Under the pieces are notes generated by a model. It worked only from the letters and a program-made list of their open reading frames with translations, did no database searches and was not told the origin of the DNA. A stretch of DNA of 64,000 nucleotides, taken from Ariolimax columbianus. Its lineage: Eukaryota; Mollusca; Gastropoda; Stylommatophora; Arionidae. This document shows positions 1-11,822 of the stretch, piece by piece (the stretch's first letter is position 1; the number at the start of each line of letters is the position of its first letter). The DNA lies in the NCBI GenBank assembly GCA_036924085.1, contig JAVGWX010000002.1:154066571-154130570 (forward strand). Reading direction: 5' to 3'. A program made the translations under genes and the position numbers.

Positions 1-2243
1 ATCTGTAGCGATGGTCTATACCTGACATTGGAGCGAAGAGATATAAACGGGCTTACTAGAAAAGGGGTCATCTGTAGCGATGGTCTATACCTGACATTGG
101 AGCGAAGAGATATAAACGGGCTTACTAGAAAAGGGGTCATCTGTAGCGATGGTCTATACCTGACATTGGAGCGAAGAGATATAAACGGGCTTACTAGAAA
201 AGGGGTCATCTGTAGCGATGGTCTATACCTGACATTGGAGCGAAGAGATAGAAACGGGCTTACTAGAAAAGGGGTCATCTGTAGCGATGGTCTATACCTG
301 ACATTGGAGCGAAGAGATAGAAACGGGCTTACTAGAAAAGGGGTCATCTGTAGCGATGGTCTATACCTGACATTGGAGCGAAGAGATAGAAACGGGCTTA
401 CTAGAAAAGGGGTCATCTGTAGCGATGGTCTATACCTGACATTGGAGCGAAGAGATAGAAACGGACTTACTAGAAAAGGGGTCATCTGTAGCGATGGTCT
501 ATACCTGACATTGGAGCGAAGAGATAGAAACGGGCTTACTAGAAAAGGGGTCATCTGTAGCGATGGTCTATACCTGACATTGGAGCGAAGAGATAGAAAC
601 GGGCTTACTAGAAAAGGGGTCATCTGTAGCGATGGTCTATACCTGACATTGGAGCGAAGAGATAGAAACGGGCTTACTAGAAAAGGGGTCATCTGTAGCG
701 ATGGTCTATACCTGACATTGGAGCGAAGAGATATAAACGGGCTTACTAGAAAAGGGGTCATCTGTAGCGATGGTCTATACCTGACATTGGAGCGAAGAGA
801 TATAAACGGGCTTACTAGAAAAGGGGTCATCTGTAGCGATGGTCTATACCTGACATTGGAGCGAAGAGATATAAACGGGCTTACTAGAAAAGGGGTCATC
901 TGTAGCGATGGTCTATACCTGACATTGGAGCGAAGAGATAGAAACGGGCTTACTAGAAAAGGGGTCATCTGTAGCGATGGTCTATACCTGACATTGGAGC
1001 GAAGAGATAGAAACGGGCTTACTAGAAAAGGGGTCATCTGTAGCGATGGTCTATACCTGACATTGGAGCGAAGAGATAGAAACGGGCTTACTAGAAAAGG
1101 GGTCATCTGTAGCGATGGTCTATACCTGACATTGGAGCGAAGAGATAGAAACGGGCTTACTAGAAAAGGGGTCATCTGTAGCGATGGTCTATACCTGACA
1201 TTGGAGCGAAGAGATAGAAACGGGCTTACTAGAAAAGGGGTCATCTGTAGCGATGGTCTATACCTGACATTGGAGCGAAGAGATAGAAACGGGCTTACTA
1301 GAAAAGGGGTCATCTGTAGCGATGGTCTATACCTGACATTGGAGCGAAGAGATAGAAACGGGCTTACTAGAAAAGGGGTCATCTGTAGCGATGGTCTATA
1401 CCTGACATTGGAGCGAAGAGATAGAAACGGGCTTACTAGAAAAGGGGTCATCTGTAGCGATGGTCTATACCTGAAATTGGAGCGAAGAGATATAAACGGG
1501 CTTACTAGAAAAGGGGTCATCTGTAGCGATGGTCTATACCTGACATTGGAGCGAAGAGATATAAACGGGCTTACTAGAAAAGGGGTCATCTGTAGCGATG
1601 GTCTATACCTGACATTGGAGCGAAGAGATATAAACGGGCTTACTAGAAAAGGGGTCATCTGTAGCGATGGTCTATACCTGACATTGGAGCGAAGAGATAG
1701 AAACGGGCTTACTAGAAAACGGGTCATCTGTAGCGATGGTCTATACCTGACATTGGAGCGAAGAGATAGAAACGGGCTTACTAGAAAAGGGGTCATCTGT
1801 AGCGATGGTCTATACCTGACATTGGAGCGAAGAGATAGAAACGGGCTTACTAGAAAAGGGGTCATCTGTAGCGATGGTCTATACCTGACATTGGAGCGAA
1901 GAGATAGAAACGGGCTTACTAGAAAAGGGGTCATCTGTAGCGATGGTCTATACCTGACATTGGAGCAAAGAGATAGAAACGGGCTTACTAGAAAAGGGGT
2001 CATCTATAGCGATGGTCTATACCTGACATTGGAGCGAAGAGATAGAAACGGGCTTACTAGAAAAGGGGTCATCTGTAGCGATGGTCTATACCTGACATTG
2101 GAGCGAAGAGATAGAAACGGGCTTACTAGAAAAGGGGGTCATCTATAGCGATGGTCTATACCTGACATTGGAGCGAAGAGATAGAAACGGGCTTACTAGA
2201 AAAGGGGTCATCGGTATCGATGGTCTATACCTGACATTGGAGC
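1..2243 (+). repeat. 69-bp satellite array with higher-order structure
   Basis: About 32.5 copies of a 69-bp monomer (for example 31-99) run head to tail from the first base, so the array extends beyond the window. Monomers are nearly identical. A single T/G change (ATATAAAC versus ATAGAAAC) splits them into two types. The order is 3 of the first type (31, 100, 169), 7 of the second, 3 of the first from 721, 8 of the second, 3 of the first from 1480, then only the second type. This gives higher-order units of 690 and 759 bp. Because 69 is divisible by 3, one plus-strand frame stays open from 28 to 2148 (706 codons, 23-residue period). A one-base insertion near 2135 closes it. There is no signal peptide, unique flanking coding sequence or other gene feature, so this is best read as satellite DNA. 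Confidence 0.97.
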
Positions 2244-2660
2244 GGAAAGCTAAACAATGGTGCGGTATGTGTGTCTGTGTGTTTATATGTGTGTATATGT
2301 GTACGTGTACATCGCCAGGGAGTAGAGAACAGTTATACTGAAACCTGCAAGATAAGCCCAAGGAAGGTTTACATATTGGAACGGCTATACATACACACAT
2401 CAAGACAGAGAAGAGACCTTTACACCTCATGGTGGAAATGAAGTGACGACGTGCATCGATACTTAAATGTTATAACAATGAAAAAGTGATCTATCAGAAG
2501 CACTGCCGTAAAGGATGAATGGTTAAACTTTGTTTTACCAGATCTCATTGTTTCTTGAAGTTATGGTGACGATTTCCATTTCATGGTATCCAGTTCATCT
2601 TTGCGTGTGATGAGATCTGGGATAGAAACTTGTAACAGTCCTTGATAAGTTATCACTTAG
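2244..2660. other. Non-coding flank, nothing recognised
   Basis: Unique sequence between the 69-bp satellite and a tetranucleotide microsatellite. A short TG-rich stretch lies at 2266-2312. No coding or transposon similarity is visible. Confidence 0.5.
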
Positions 2661-2663
2661 AAA

Positions 2664-2870
2664 CATGCATGCATATATACACATACATAAATACATGTAT
2701 GTATGTATGTATATATGTATGTATGTATGTATGTACGTGTGTATGTATGTATGTATGTATTTATATAAGTGTGTGTGTGTGTGCGGATGTGTTTGTATAT
2801 GTATACATTTTTATATGTATGTATAAATGTATGTGTGTACATTTGTATGCGTGTGTGTGTTTACACGTGA
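2664..2870. repeat. ATGT/TG microsatellite
   Basis: Imperfect (GTAT)n and (TG)n runs, densest at 2695-2765. Short open frames on both strands are simple-sequence artefacts. Confidence 0.9.
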
Positions 2871-5480
2871 TGGGGGCAGGGTAAATATGCGCTCTTTCAT
2901 GTGAATGTCGATGCCCATGAAAACCACGTGATGTGTTGTGAGTAAGCTATCCTCATCTCAATCCAAATCAGCGACTTCAGACTGACAGAAAATCATCCGA
3001 ATTGGCTGCAAACTCCTCACATTTAAAGCAAGCCATCCCCTAACGACCTCAGCGCCTGCGGAGGTCATTTGTATACAACAGCTACAAACACTTGTGTCCA
3101 TTTTCTGCCGTTGGCCACGGAGAAGAAAGGGAGATAAATGGGAATCATAAGAGAACATTTTCACTAGCAGAAAAGATTAACAAGCCCTTAAAAGACGCCA
3201 CGATAAGGGGACAGAATAAAGCAAAGCCAAATAAAGAGGGGATAATTCAAACTGTCCTCTTCACAAATGAAAGAAATAGCCCGCGCTTATACCTCAGTAA
3301 ATGATCACTTCCTCCACTCTTAACCTCGCCCTCTTTTCTCCCTCCTCACTCAATCCTATGCACCCAATCTTTGATACTGTAATTTGCAAACGTCACTCGT
3401 GAACTAACGATGCTTGCTTGGCCAGTTTCGACAACTTTTTTCTTAACTCCCGCTGGCCATTACCGAAATTGCCTCTAAACAAATGAGCACGAGTCCTGGC
3501 ACGAGCTCTGGACAAATGATACCCCCACTTCTCCACCCCTCGTCCTGATGAAAATGACTACCAGAAATGATTTCTTTCTCCTAAACTGTCCAGCAATTTC
3601 ATCGTTTTCTCAAAAGCACTTCTCACATTTTCTTCGGATGGTCGGTCCAAGCAAATTATTCACTTAAGTCTCCAAGACCCAGGCCTCTCATCAGACCATT
3701 TCTCACCCCGTTCCAACCCTCCCATCTCAGGACGTTTAGCACTTCCTCGCGACGAAGAAGACGGCTCAGAAAAGCTTTCCGATAAGCAGCCTCTAACTCC
3801 ACAATTATTATGCAAGACGAGATAAACTACAAACAGATAAATCCGCGCCTCCTCCAATTAAGGCTGATTGCTTTATATATATTTATGTCTCTGCTTGATT
3901 TATGTCTATTCTTGAAGAGAGAGAAACAGAGAAAGAAGGGTGTTTGGTGTCGGATTTGTGTAGTGGGGTTTGTTCCTATACTCATCTTTCACTCCTAATC
4001 CATATTCATATACCTTCTATATTCATTCACTCATTCATTACTTATTTCTTCATTTGTTGTCAATTTTGTTCTCCCTCCTATCTTCTGTCAATATTACATC
4101 TTATATCTTACACCTTACATCTTACATCTTACATCTTACATCTTATATCTCATGTTTTTATCTCATGTTTATTGTTATTTGTTGCTCTCATCCTTCACAC
4201 CTTCCATTAATATTTATCAAATGTTTCATTCATTTTGTTATTGATCACAACTTCTGTAAATGAGCTTATCACTTTATCTTTCACAATTTCTTTGAATTTG
4301 TATCAAATTCTTTCAAACAAGGGAAACACTTTTCGCTCTATGTGGAGTATATGTCTTTATCAAACACATTACAATCCAACAAAAGTTGATCTGTCTATAT
4401 CTTTTATAAGTTTTGGAAGCCTAAAGTGTCTACTTACCTAATTCCAAGGCCTAATCCTCCTAAGTCGCCTTTTACGACATTTATGGCAGGTTACAGTGTA
4501 ACTATTCTTTGCTCATCTGTCGGATCCGGGTAACGCGGGTTAGATATCCTGATTCTCATTCTTCTGTGTCTGCTATCCTCCATTTTAAAATAATTTTTCG
4601 TATTTATCATTGTTATCCATAATTTTATATGATCATTTTTTATCCCTATTTTTAATCGCTACTTATATATTTCACAAATATATATCTCTTGAACAGTTAT
4701 CATTTATCTGAAACTGTTATCCATATGTCGTATTTCTCTCTGCTCACTTGTTTTCCTCATTATATATCTACATTCTTTTTTCTTCATTGCTTATCAATTT
4801 TTATAATTCTTGGTATGTTATTCAAACTTCTGTCGCCTTCATACTTGTTTTCTCTATGAATATGAGTTATCCTCATAACTTCCTTTGTCATTCATTTTCT
4901 TCTTATCTACGTTTGTATCTGCTGATTTATTATACATTTTCGTTTGTCGTTTATCGTCATATACATGTCACTTTATTTATTACATATCGTGTCCTCTTTT
5001 CATCACATTTTCCTTCCTTCATGTTACAACTTCCAAACAGTTAACTTTCCTCATCACTCTCAAAGACCGCATAAACGGGCACCTGTACATCTATCGGAAC
5101 AAAACCGGAACTAATCCGCGTCGGCCAAACTTTCATTTATCACAGCCAGCTCTCAAGAAGCAAATGGCGCGCAATGATGAACCGGCACATTCCGGCTAAC
5201 GTTTATCAGGCCGGAAAACTGGCCTCGTAAATGGCGGATACCGTCATGGATATCATAACACAAACGGGACCTTTTAACGCCGGCTGTCAATATCGTATTT
5301 AACCGTCTTCTCACGAGAACTAGTCTCTACAGTTGGGGTGGTAAATGCCAGGACAATATCCAATCTGAGATGCTACAAGAAAAGGGCGTATCTCAGTTTT
5401 CGTGTTTTATCAACACTGAATAATATTACAAAGGCACAAAGTTGTTAAGACGTGTCACAACAAAAAAAACAAATTATATA
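2871..5480. other. 2.6 kb with no recognisable gene
   Basis: AT-rich unique sequence. The part from 3300 to 3800 is pyrimidine-rich on the plus strand. A short run of a decamer-like unit (TTACATCTTA) occurs at 4097-4150. Open frames are at most about 104 codons and resemble nothing I recognise. I cannot exclude exons of a gene lying mostly elsewhere. Confidence 0.45.
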
Positions 5481-5481
5481 T

Positions 5482-5490
5482 CTCTCTCTC

Positions 5491-5542
<52 letters not shown>

Positions 5543-5653
5543 ATACATACACACATACATGCACACACAAATGGTGTCACATGTTCTATTACTTGTAAGT
5601 TGCATTCTTTTGTTTGTGTTATATATATATATATATATATACATACATACATA
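5482..5653. repeat. CA/CATA and TA microsatellites
   Basis: (CA)n with CATA interruptions at 5490-5570 and (TA)n at 5620-5640, followed by ACATACATACATA. The last TA (5652-5653) directly flanks the left terminal repeat of the mariner element. Confidence 0.9.
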
Positions 5654-5759
5654 CGAGGCGTGTTCAACTGGAACCGGACCAAGTGGTTTTATTACAAACA
5701 TATGAACGTTACATCACCAGGTGTGACATAATTAAATATATCCATATTTATGAAGCAAC

Positions 5760-6439
5760 CATGTCACAGGGTTAGTTAGAAAAAGTCGCCATATGCATTC
5801 AGACGCGCATCCCACTGGTTGGGTAGACGGCGGATGCCGGCCGAAGAAAATGACTTGATTGCTCTTTGGACCACTTGGTCAACGAGGTCATGATGTCTGC
5901 ATAGGACTCAAATCTTTGCCCTTCAAAAATTGTTTTAAGAGTTTGAACAAATGGATGTCACAAGTGGACATATATCGGGGCTATGTTTGAACAAATGGAT
6001 GTCACAAGCGGACATATCGGGGCTATAGGATGGGTGTAGCAGTACCTCCCACCTTTTCTGTGCTAACGCTTTATAAACAACGTTCGGGAAATGTGGACGC
6101 GCGTGTCGTGCAACAGAATCACACCACGCGATAGTATGCCGGGTCGTTTATTCTTGATTGCTGTATGCAGCTTGTCTAGTATGTCATTGTAGCGGATGGC
6201 ATTGATGTTCACGACAGGCTCTTTAAAGTCCATCATGGTAAAAAAAAACCGCTGTCAGAATAACCTTACCGGCGGAAATGTGTGACTTGAAATTTATTTT
6301 GTTTCGGTGATTGAGGATGTTTCTATTGCATGCTGGCAGTTTTGCTGCTCTGCTTAAAGTGATTTCACAACGATTCATCACCTGCCTCTTTGCGCAAGAG
6401 AAAGAATAAACTTTCTCTTCGTATCGCAGCAAGTGGTTC
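5760..6439 (-). pseudogene. Mariner transposase, catalytic half (broken)
   Basis: Remains of the DD34D catalytic domain are spread over several frames. A GDE motif lies near 6375 (first Asp), LLHD near 6105 (second Asp; the usual HDNARPH is altered to HDTRVH), and YSPDMSACDIHLF near 6010 (third Asp). About 42 bp covering the third Asp region is tandemly duplicated (5942-5984 and 5985-6025), which shifts the frame. The C-terminal end, with SAGIRRLPNQWDARLNAYG, lies near 5790-5850. The half is separated from the N-terminal half by a 2.7-kb LINE. Confidence 0.85.
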
Positions 6440-6465
6440 TTCTTCTTCTTCTTCTGCGTACACAG

Positions 6466-7538
6466 TCAGACAGTAACCATTATTTTCTCGAAAAAAGCGG
6501 CGGTCATCCTGAGACTCTCGCCACTACCATAGAGCTTGTCTTGCAGTTCCACTGGCAATGGCCACATCTGCTCTCTCTGATCCTCGTATGTCGGGCAGTT
6601 CTGCAGCAGATGTTCAGTGGTCATTTTACCAGTACCGCACGGGCATTCGTCGGTACACCCTATCTTCAATTTGTTGAATAGGTGGTACCTCAGTCTATTG
6701 TGGCCAGTGCGAAGTCTGAAGACAACGACCTGCTCTCTTCGGTTCAACTGGTAATAGGCATCGTTTTTGGTGTAACCAGTATGTTCGGTTTCCCATTTAG
6801 TCATGTACCTGGCTTTGATAAGCCGTTTTGACTCTTCGTACGTTATACTGGTATCTGTTTGTGGTAGCCTTGCACCTTCTTTTGCCAGTCTGTCTGCCTC
6901 CTCGTTGCCTTGGATGTTGCAGTGTGACGGAACCCACTGTACCACTACCCTTTTTGGTGCGGACAGCTGGCACAGTTTGCAGAGTGCTGCTCTTAAGTCA
7001 TTAAGCTCAGTGTTTTTCTGGCTTTTTAGCGCTGTGACTACGGCGAGAGCATCTGTCAGCAAGACTATGTGGCTCTCGTTTTCACTGTGTGTTGCCATTT
7101 CTTCCACTGCCGCCCTCAGTGCCTCTGCCTCCGCTCTGAAATTGCTTGTGTACTTACCAGTAGCGAGTGACAGTGTTATTTTTCTGCCATTTGGTAGGTT
7201 CAGGAATGCTCCTGCCCCTCCGTTCTGTGTAGCGTTTGTTACAGAACCGTCGGTGTATGCATGGGTCCAGTCCATGCTTGGGTAGCTTTTCGTTATGAAG
7301 CTTAGGGTAGTGTCTCTCCTTTCTTTTTCGGTCTGGCAGTTTTTTTTGCAATACCTGGTATATTTTCTACCACCTCTGGAAATATATCCTGCCTCCAAGT
7401 AGGTTTTCGTACAGTAGTGATGGGTTTTGGTGTTGTTAGTGCATTTATGGGATCTTCGTGCATCTTTGCTTTGGCTATTTCTGCAAAGTTTCTCCGCTTT
7501 AGTTTCCCAGTTCCCAAATTGTTTAGTCTCTGGTACAT
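6466..7538 (-). pseudogene. LINE-GAA RNase H and C-terminal zinc-knuckle region
   Basis: Two overlapping frames (7538-7302 and 7398-6466) carry the connection and RNase H domains. The four acidic positions are visible: YTDGS near 7250, the Glu of RAEAEALRA near 7125, the Asp of LLTDALAV near 7058, and the Asp of NEEADRLAKEG near 6895. RNase H would remove the RNA template during reverse transcription. After it comes the cysteine-rich motif DECPCGTGKMTTEHLLQNC (6590-6650), then a stop and the GAA tail. A frameshift within 7302-7398 separates the two frames, so the copy is inactive. Confidence 0.93.
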
Positions 7539-7577
7539 TGGATGGTCCGTCAGTCTTCGGAGTTTCTCTGACTGCAG

Positions 7578-9143
7578 CTAGGTTCTGCAGTCTCTTCTGT
7601 CGGTCATGGATTGCAGTTTTGTAATCTTTTCAAGTTCTACAATTGGCGTTGACTTCATGCCACCTGTTATAATTCTCATGGCTTGGTTTTGAAGTTTGTT
7701 AACTTTATCGAAGTTCGCCTTCGCTGCTGTTGTCCATGCCGCGATGCCATACTCGAGAACTGGTCTCACTCTTCCAGTGTACAGTTTCTTTAGTATGCCT
7801 TCGTCTGCTCCCCAGCTTGTGCCAGCAAGTTTCCTCATGATCGCCATTCTTTCTCTGGCTTTCATTCGGTTTCTCTCAATCTGACTTTTCCATGTCATGC
7901 GCCGATCAAATGTGACTCCCAGATAGGTTGGGTTGTCGTTTGGCTGCAGGATTTTGCCATTTAGGCTTAATTTGGTACTTTGGGGTTTTAATGAGAGCGA
8001 GAATATTGTGCACGTGGTTTTCTCCTCGTTTATTTTGACCAGCCATGAGTTCGCCCACTCTTCCAGCGATGTTAGGGCCGTTTGCATCCGATTTCTTGCT
8101 ATAGTGAGATTCTTTTCAGAGGTCCACATAGCCAGATCGTCTGCAAACATTGAGCTATGGACTCTTCTTGGTATATTCTTTGTAATATCGTTTATATATA
8201 CCAGGAAGAGTGTGGGTGACAGTACTCCCCCTTGGGGTACTCCCTGCTCGAGTGTCACCTTTTTGCTCATCTGCCCTTGTACTTGGACTCTGGCCGTTCT
8301 TTGTTTGAGGTAGTGGTTGATCCACATGTACATCTTCCCACAAACATCACTTCTTCTTAGCTTGACTCTAAGTCCATCCTTCCAGACTTTGTCAAATGCC
8401 TTTTCCAGATCCACCCAAACAGCTACTGTGTGTTTCTGTGCCTGGTAGGCATCTTCTATCTCCTGGGCTATGAGGATGACCTGGTCCTCAGTGGATCTGT
8501 GCTGTCTAAAGCCGGCTTGCTGTGGAATTAGTATTCGTTTTTCTTCCAGATGCCACATCAGTCTGGTGTTTATCATCCGTTCCATCAGCTTGCCGACACA
8601 GCTCAGTAGGCTCATGGGCCTGTATCCATTTGGATCTGTTTTGTCCTTCCCTGTTTTTGGTACTGGTACCAGTATTGCAGCTTTCCATGCCTGGGGTACA
8701 ATACCCCTTTTCCAGCTTTGGTTCAGGACTGATAGTAGTTTCTTCTTCGCTGTTTGGCCCAGCCCCATCAGCATTTCGTTTGTTATCCCGTCTTTTCCGG
8801 GAGATTTCCTTTTCTTTAGCGTTCTCATGGCCTCTTCCATTTCGCGCATTGTTAGTTTGGCCATCATGTGCTCTTCAGGAGCCGTATTTATGTTTTCGTG
8901 TCCCTTTAGCTCTTCGCTAATGTCTGTATGCTTGTCTGCAGGGACCTCGATGTGGTTTACTCTGGCATAGTGATCGACAAAGGCGTTTGCGGCTTTCTTA
9001 CCTGTGATCAAGTTCTCGCCCTGCTTGATAGTAATTTGTTTATTTGACGGGGTTTCGTCATTCATGGCTCTGACTAGCTTCCATAGCTTGTTCCCTTCTT
9101 TGTCTAGGTTCAGACTTTCCGTTTTATTTTTCCAACTTTCTCT
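7578..9143 (-). pseudogene. LINE-GAA reverse transcriptase region
   Basis: The frame is open from the truncation point at 9143 down to 7578. RT motifs appear in order: NGYRPMSLLSCVGKLMERM, QQAGFRQHRSTEDQ, VDLEKAFDKVW (near 8400, containing the first catalytic Asp), GVPQGGVLSPTLF (near 8235), the active-site FADD box (near 8138), and a thumb region ending YLGVTFDRRMTWK. Such enzymes copy the element RNA at the nicked genomic target. The frame breaks near 7575 by an indel before the RNase H part. In copy 6 (60007-61110) the same join is uninterrupted, so one continuous polyprotein was the ancestral state. Confidence 0.93.
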
Positions 9144-9556
9144 GCAGCAAGTGGTTCAAACTCCAACCCATGCTTTCTTCCTTATGGTGGTTGGTCAACA
9201 ACCGAGGTACCCATTGTGAACACGCCTTCCGATACTTCAGTTTCTTGTTAACCGACATTTGAGCTGTCCCTAGCGACACAGCGAATTCCTCTGCTAGCGA
9301 TCGTAAGCTCCGGTTCACCCGAATTGCTGCATCAATTTTGGCGATGGCATCTTCTGACGCAACAATCTGCGTCTGGCCTGGTCTCAGAAGATCTTTCGTT
9401 AACTCACGTCTTTCTTTAAACATCGTTCTCTAGTTCTTCACTGCTGTCTTCACCACACGTTTGTCCCCATGCACTGCCTGCGTTCTGTGACGAATGTCAA
9501 CTGGTCGTCATCCTTGAGCTGATCAACTCTGGACGAATTCCGTATCACATCCGCCA
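9144..9556 (-). pseudogene. Mariner transposase, N-terminal half (broken)
   Basis: Transposases of this family bind the terminal repeats and catalyse cut-and-paste movement. The probable start is the ATG at 9556-9554 (MADV). The frame is broken by a stop near 9450 and resumes in the frame open from 9423 to 9124. That part has a helix-turn-helix-like region (SLRSLAEEFAVSLGTAQ) and a WVPRLL motif, equivalent to the WVPHEL motif of mariner transposases. The coding sequence stops at the LINE insertion, whose target duplication covers 9144-9157, and continues at 6439. Family assignment is firm. No activity is possible from this copy. Confidence 0.85.
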
Positions 9557-9715
9557 TATTTTCAACGGTCTGCTGAGGAAACTATGAATATGAGGATAAT
9601 GACATTTCTGCAAACTTGACAGTTGGTATGTGCTGTTTACACCAGAAGTGACGTTATCATGCGCATCCTACGTATGTTCACATGTTGCAGTTTGGTCCGG
9701 TTATTGAATACGCTT

Positions 9716-9853
<138 letters not shown>

Positions 9854-10049
9854 TGGAATACTTGGAATCCTGGTATTCAAACACATATGTTAATGTCTGG
9901 CTGCAAAGTAGTCGAAGGCTATCGGCTATGATTAGTAGGTATTTTAAACTTCCTGAGACTGATTTGGGCAGATTTATAACTTGAATTTTGAATTTTGTCT
10001 GTGCAGCTGCCATTTCTAACTCCCAATGGATTATAAACGTGCTCGACAC

Positions 10050-10388
10050 TGTACACAGGCACACACAGAACACACATACACACATATATACACACACACA
10101 TACACACATACACACACACACACTAACACATATACACACATACATACATATATACACACACATATACACACATACATACATATATACATATATACACACA
10201 CACGTATACAGTCATATATATACACACACACATATACACACCCACATACACACATATACACACACATACACATACATACACACATATATATACACACATA
10301 TACACACACATACACACATATACACATATACACATAGACACTCACATACACACACACACACACACACACCCACATGTATATATATAAA
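10050..10388. repeat. (CA)n/(CACATA)n microsatellite
   Basis: Imperfect CA, CACATA and TATA tracts. Long frames here on both strands are low-complexity artefacts. Confidence 0.95.
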
Positions 10389-10419
10389 TATTTAGTAAGT
10401 AAACCAGCTCACAAAATAA

Positions 10420-10868
10420 GGGAGTTCAGCCACGTGCCATACAAGATAAACTGAGTAACATCATTACAGATCAAAAGAAAGAGAGATGGAAAGAATACTT
10501 GACAGAACTATATGAAGAAGAAGATAATTATACAGCTCAAATCTCAAATACAACAAGTAAGAAAGGACTAGGAGATGAGGACACACAGATAGGTGAAGAA
10601 TTTGACTTGGCCCTTCGCACGATCGAAAATGCCAAAGCTGTAGGTATATATGATAGCAGTAGGTATAGATGAAATACCAATAGAGCTTCTGAAAGCGGCA
10701 GGTGAACCTATGTAGTGTCGACTTGTTCAGCTGGTACAGTCTATCTATCGCACAGGAAATTGGCCGGTGGATTACACTACAACAGTAATAATCCCACTCC
10801 CAAAGAAATGCAACACGACTAATTGCAAACATTTTAGAATAATAAGCTTGACAGATTGTCTTGTAAGA
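10420..10868 (+). pseudogene. Reverse transcriptase fragment, fingers region
   Basis: Plus-strand remnants in shifted frames read EYLTELYEEE, then FDLALRTIENAKAVGI, then a later IPLPKK-type motif followed by FRIISLT. These match the pre-RT linker and first RT motifs of endonuclease-type LINE polyproteins annotated in many invertebrates. The fragment stops where the minus-strand LINE-GAA copy begins. The matching downstream palm part resumes at 11318, but the intervening palm region is missing, so a deletion accompanied or followed the insertion. Confidence 0.75.
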
Positions 10869-11317
10869 GGATATTTCTTTTTCTTCTTCTTCTTCTCCTC
10901 CTTCTTCTTCTTCTTCTCCTTCGTCTTCTTCTTCTTCTTCGTACGCTGTCAGACGTCAACTTGAATTTGTTCGAAGAAAGCAGCTATCATCCTGAGGCTG
11001 TCGACACTGCCATAGAGCTTGTCTAGTGTTGCCACTGGTGATGGCCACATGTGCTTTCTCTGGTCCTCGTATGTCGGGCAATTTTGCAGCAGATGTTCAG
11101 CGGTCATTTTCTCTGTACCACAGGTGCATTCGTCAGTGCCACCTATCTTCAGTTTATTGAGTAGATGGTACCTCAGTCTGTTGTGGCCTGTGCGTAGTCT
11201 GAAGACCACGACCTGCTCTCTTCTGTTCAACTGGTAATAGGCATCATTTTTTGTGTAGCCAGTATGGTCTGTTTCCCATTTGGCCATGTATCTGGCCCTA
11301 ATAAACCTTTTGGACTG
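10869..11317 (-). mobile_element. LINE-GAA copy 2, 3' end only
   Basis: The minus-strand frame 11287-10949 encodes the C-terminal part of the LINE-GAA polyprotein (YQLNRREQVVVFRLRTGHNR, then the CTCGTEKMTAEHLLQNC knuckle), ending in KLYGSVDSLRM and VDV. It is followed by the tail, read as TTC/TCC repeats at 10877-10945. Homology to other copies reaches about 11314. I found no convincing target duplication. The VATLDKLYGS form groups it with copies 3 and 4 rather than copy 1. Confidence 0.9.
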
Positions 11318-11822
11318 TTTGAGAATCTCAAACGTTCCGAAGCTGAAGAACCAATCCTCTGCCTGATTCAGAACCTATACCCTAATCAAAAGGCCCTCAT
11401 ATCATTAAGCGAAGAGCCCATGGACGCGGTACCTATAAGAAAGGGAGTAAAACAGGGATGCCCACTATCGCCTGACCTGTTTAATGTTCGGAGGTGATGA
11501 TGGTTGAAGCAATGAAGAAATGCAATCTGGGGGTAAAGGTCAAGGGCGAACAACTGGAGGCCATGCAATACGGTGATGACCAAGCCAATATAGCAGAGAC
11601 GGAGGAGTATCTGCAAAAAATGCTCAATGAAATTAGCAACACTGCAGATATCTGTGACATGAAAGTGAACATAGAGAAGACCAAGACAATGATCATTGCC
11701 AAAGAACCAACCAGTGTAAGAGTAACCATACAAGGGAAAGAAGTCGAGCAGGTGTTCCAATTCCCATATCTTGGTCAAACCATAACAGAAGATGCACGAT
11801 GCTGTAGAGAAATACGATCTAG
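11318..11822 (+). pseudogene. Reverse transcriptase fragment, palm and thumb
   Basis: One frame (to 11497) reads QNLYPNQKALISLSEEP and then VPIRKGVKQGCPLSPDLFN, a classic RT motif. A frame shift follows (11494-11838) with YGDDQANIAETEEYLQKML, the active-site YxDD box, then FPYLGQTITEDARCCREIRS. Sequence between these motifs is deleted. The fragment joins LINE-GAA copy 3 at about 11822. It probably belongs with 10420-10868. It cannot make a functional enzyme. Confidence 0.85.

Larger units (their letters stand above)
6440..9143 (-). mobile_element. 5'-truncated non-LTR retrotransposon (LINE-GAA copy 1)
   Basis: The element carries RT and RNase H domains on the minus strand and ends in a (GAA)n tail, seen as TTC repeats at 6440-6455. 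It is flanked by a perfect 14-bp target-site duplication, GCAGCAAGTGGTTC, at 6426-6439 and 9144-9157, both inside the mariner transposase. The 5' end starts in the linker just before the RT domain, so the endonuclease was never copied. This is typical of incomplete target-primed reverse transcription. RNase H after RT suggests the I/Jockey-like group. Clade assignment needs a tree. Confidence 0.95.

Noticed and set aside
28..2148. 706-codon open frame as a repeat-rich protein gene
   Set aside because: It lies wholly inside a 69-bp satellite. The unit is divisible by 3 and has no stop in one frame, the frame has no unique ends, and a one-base insertion closes it.
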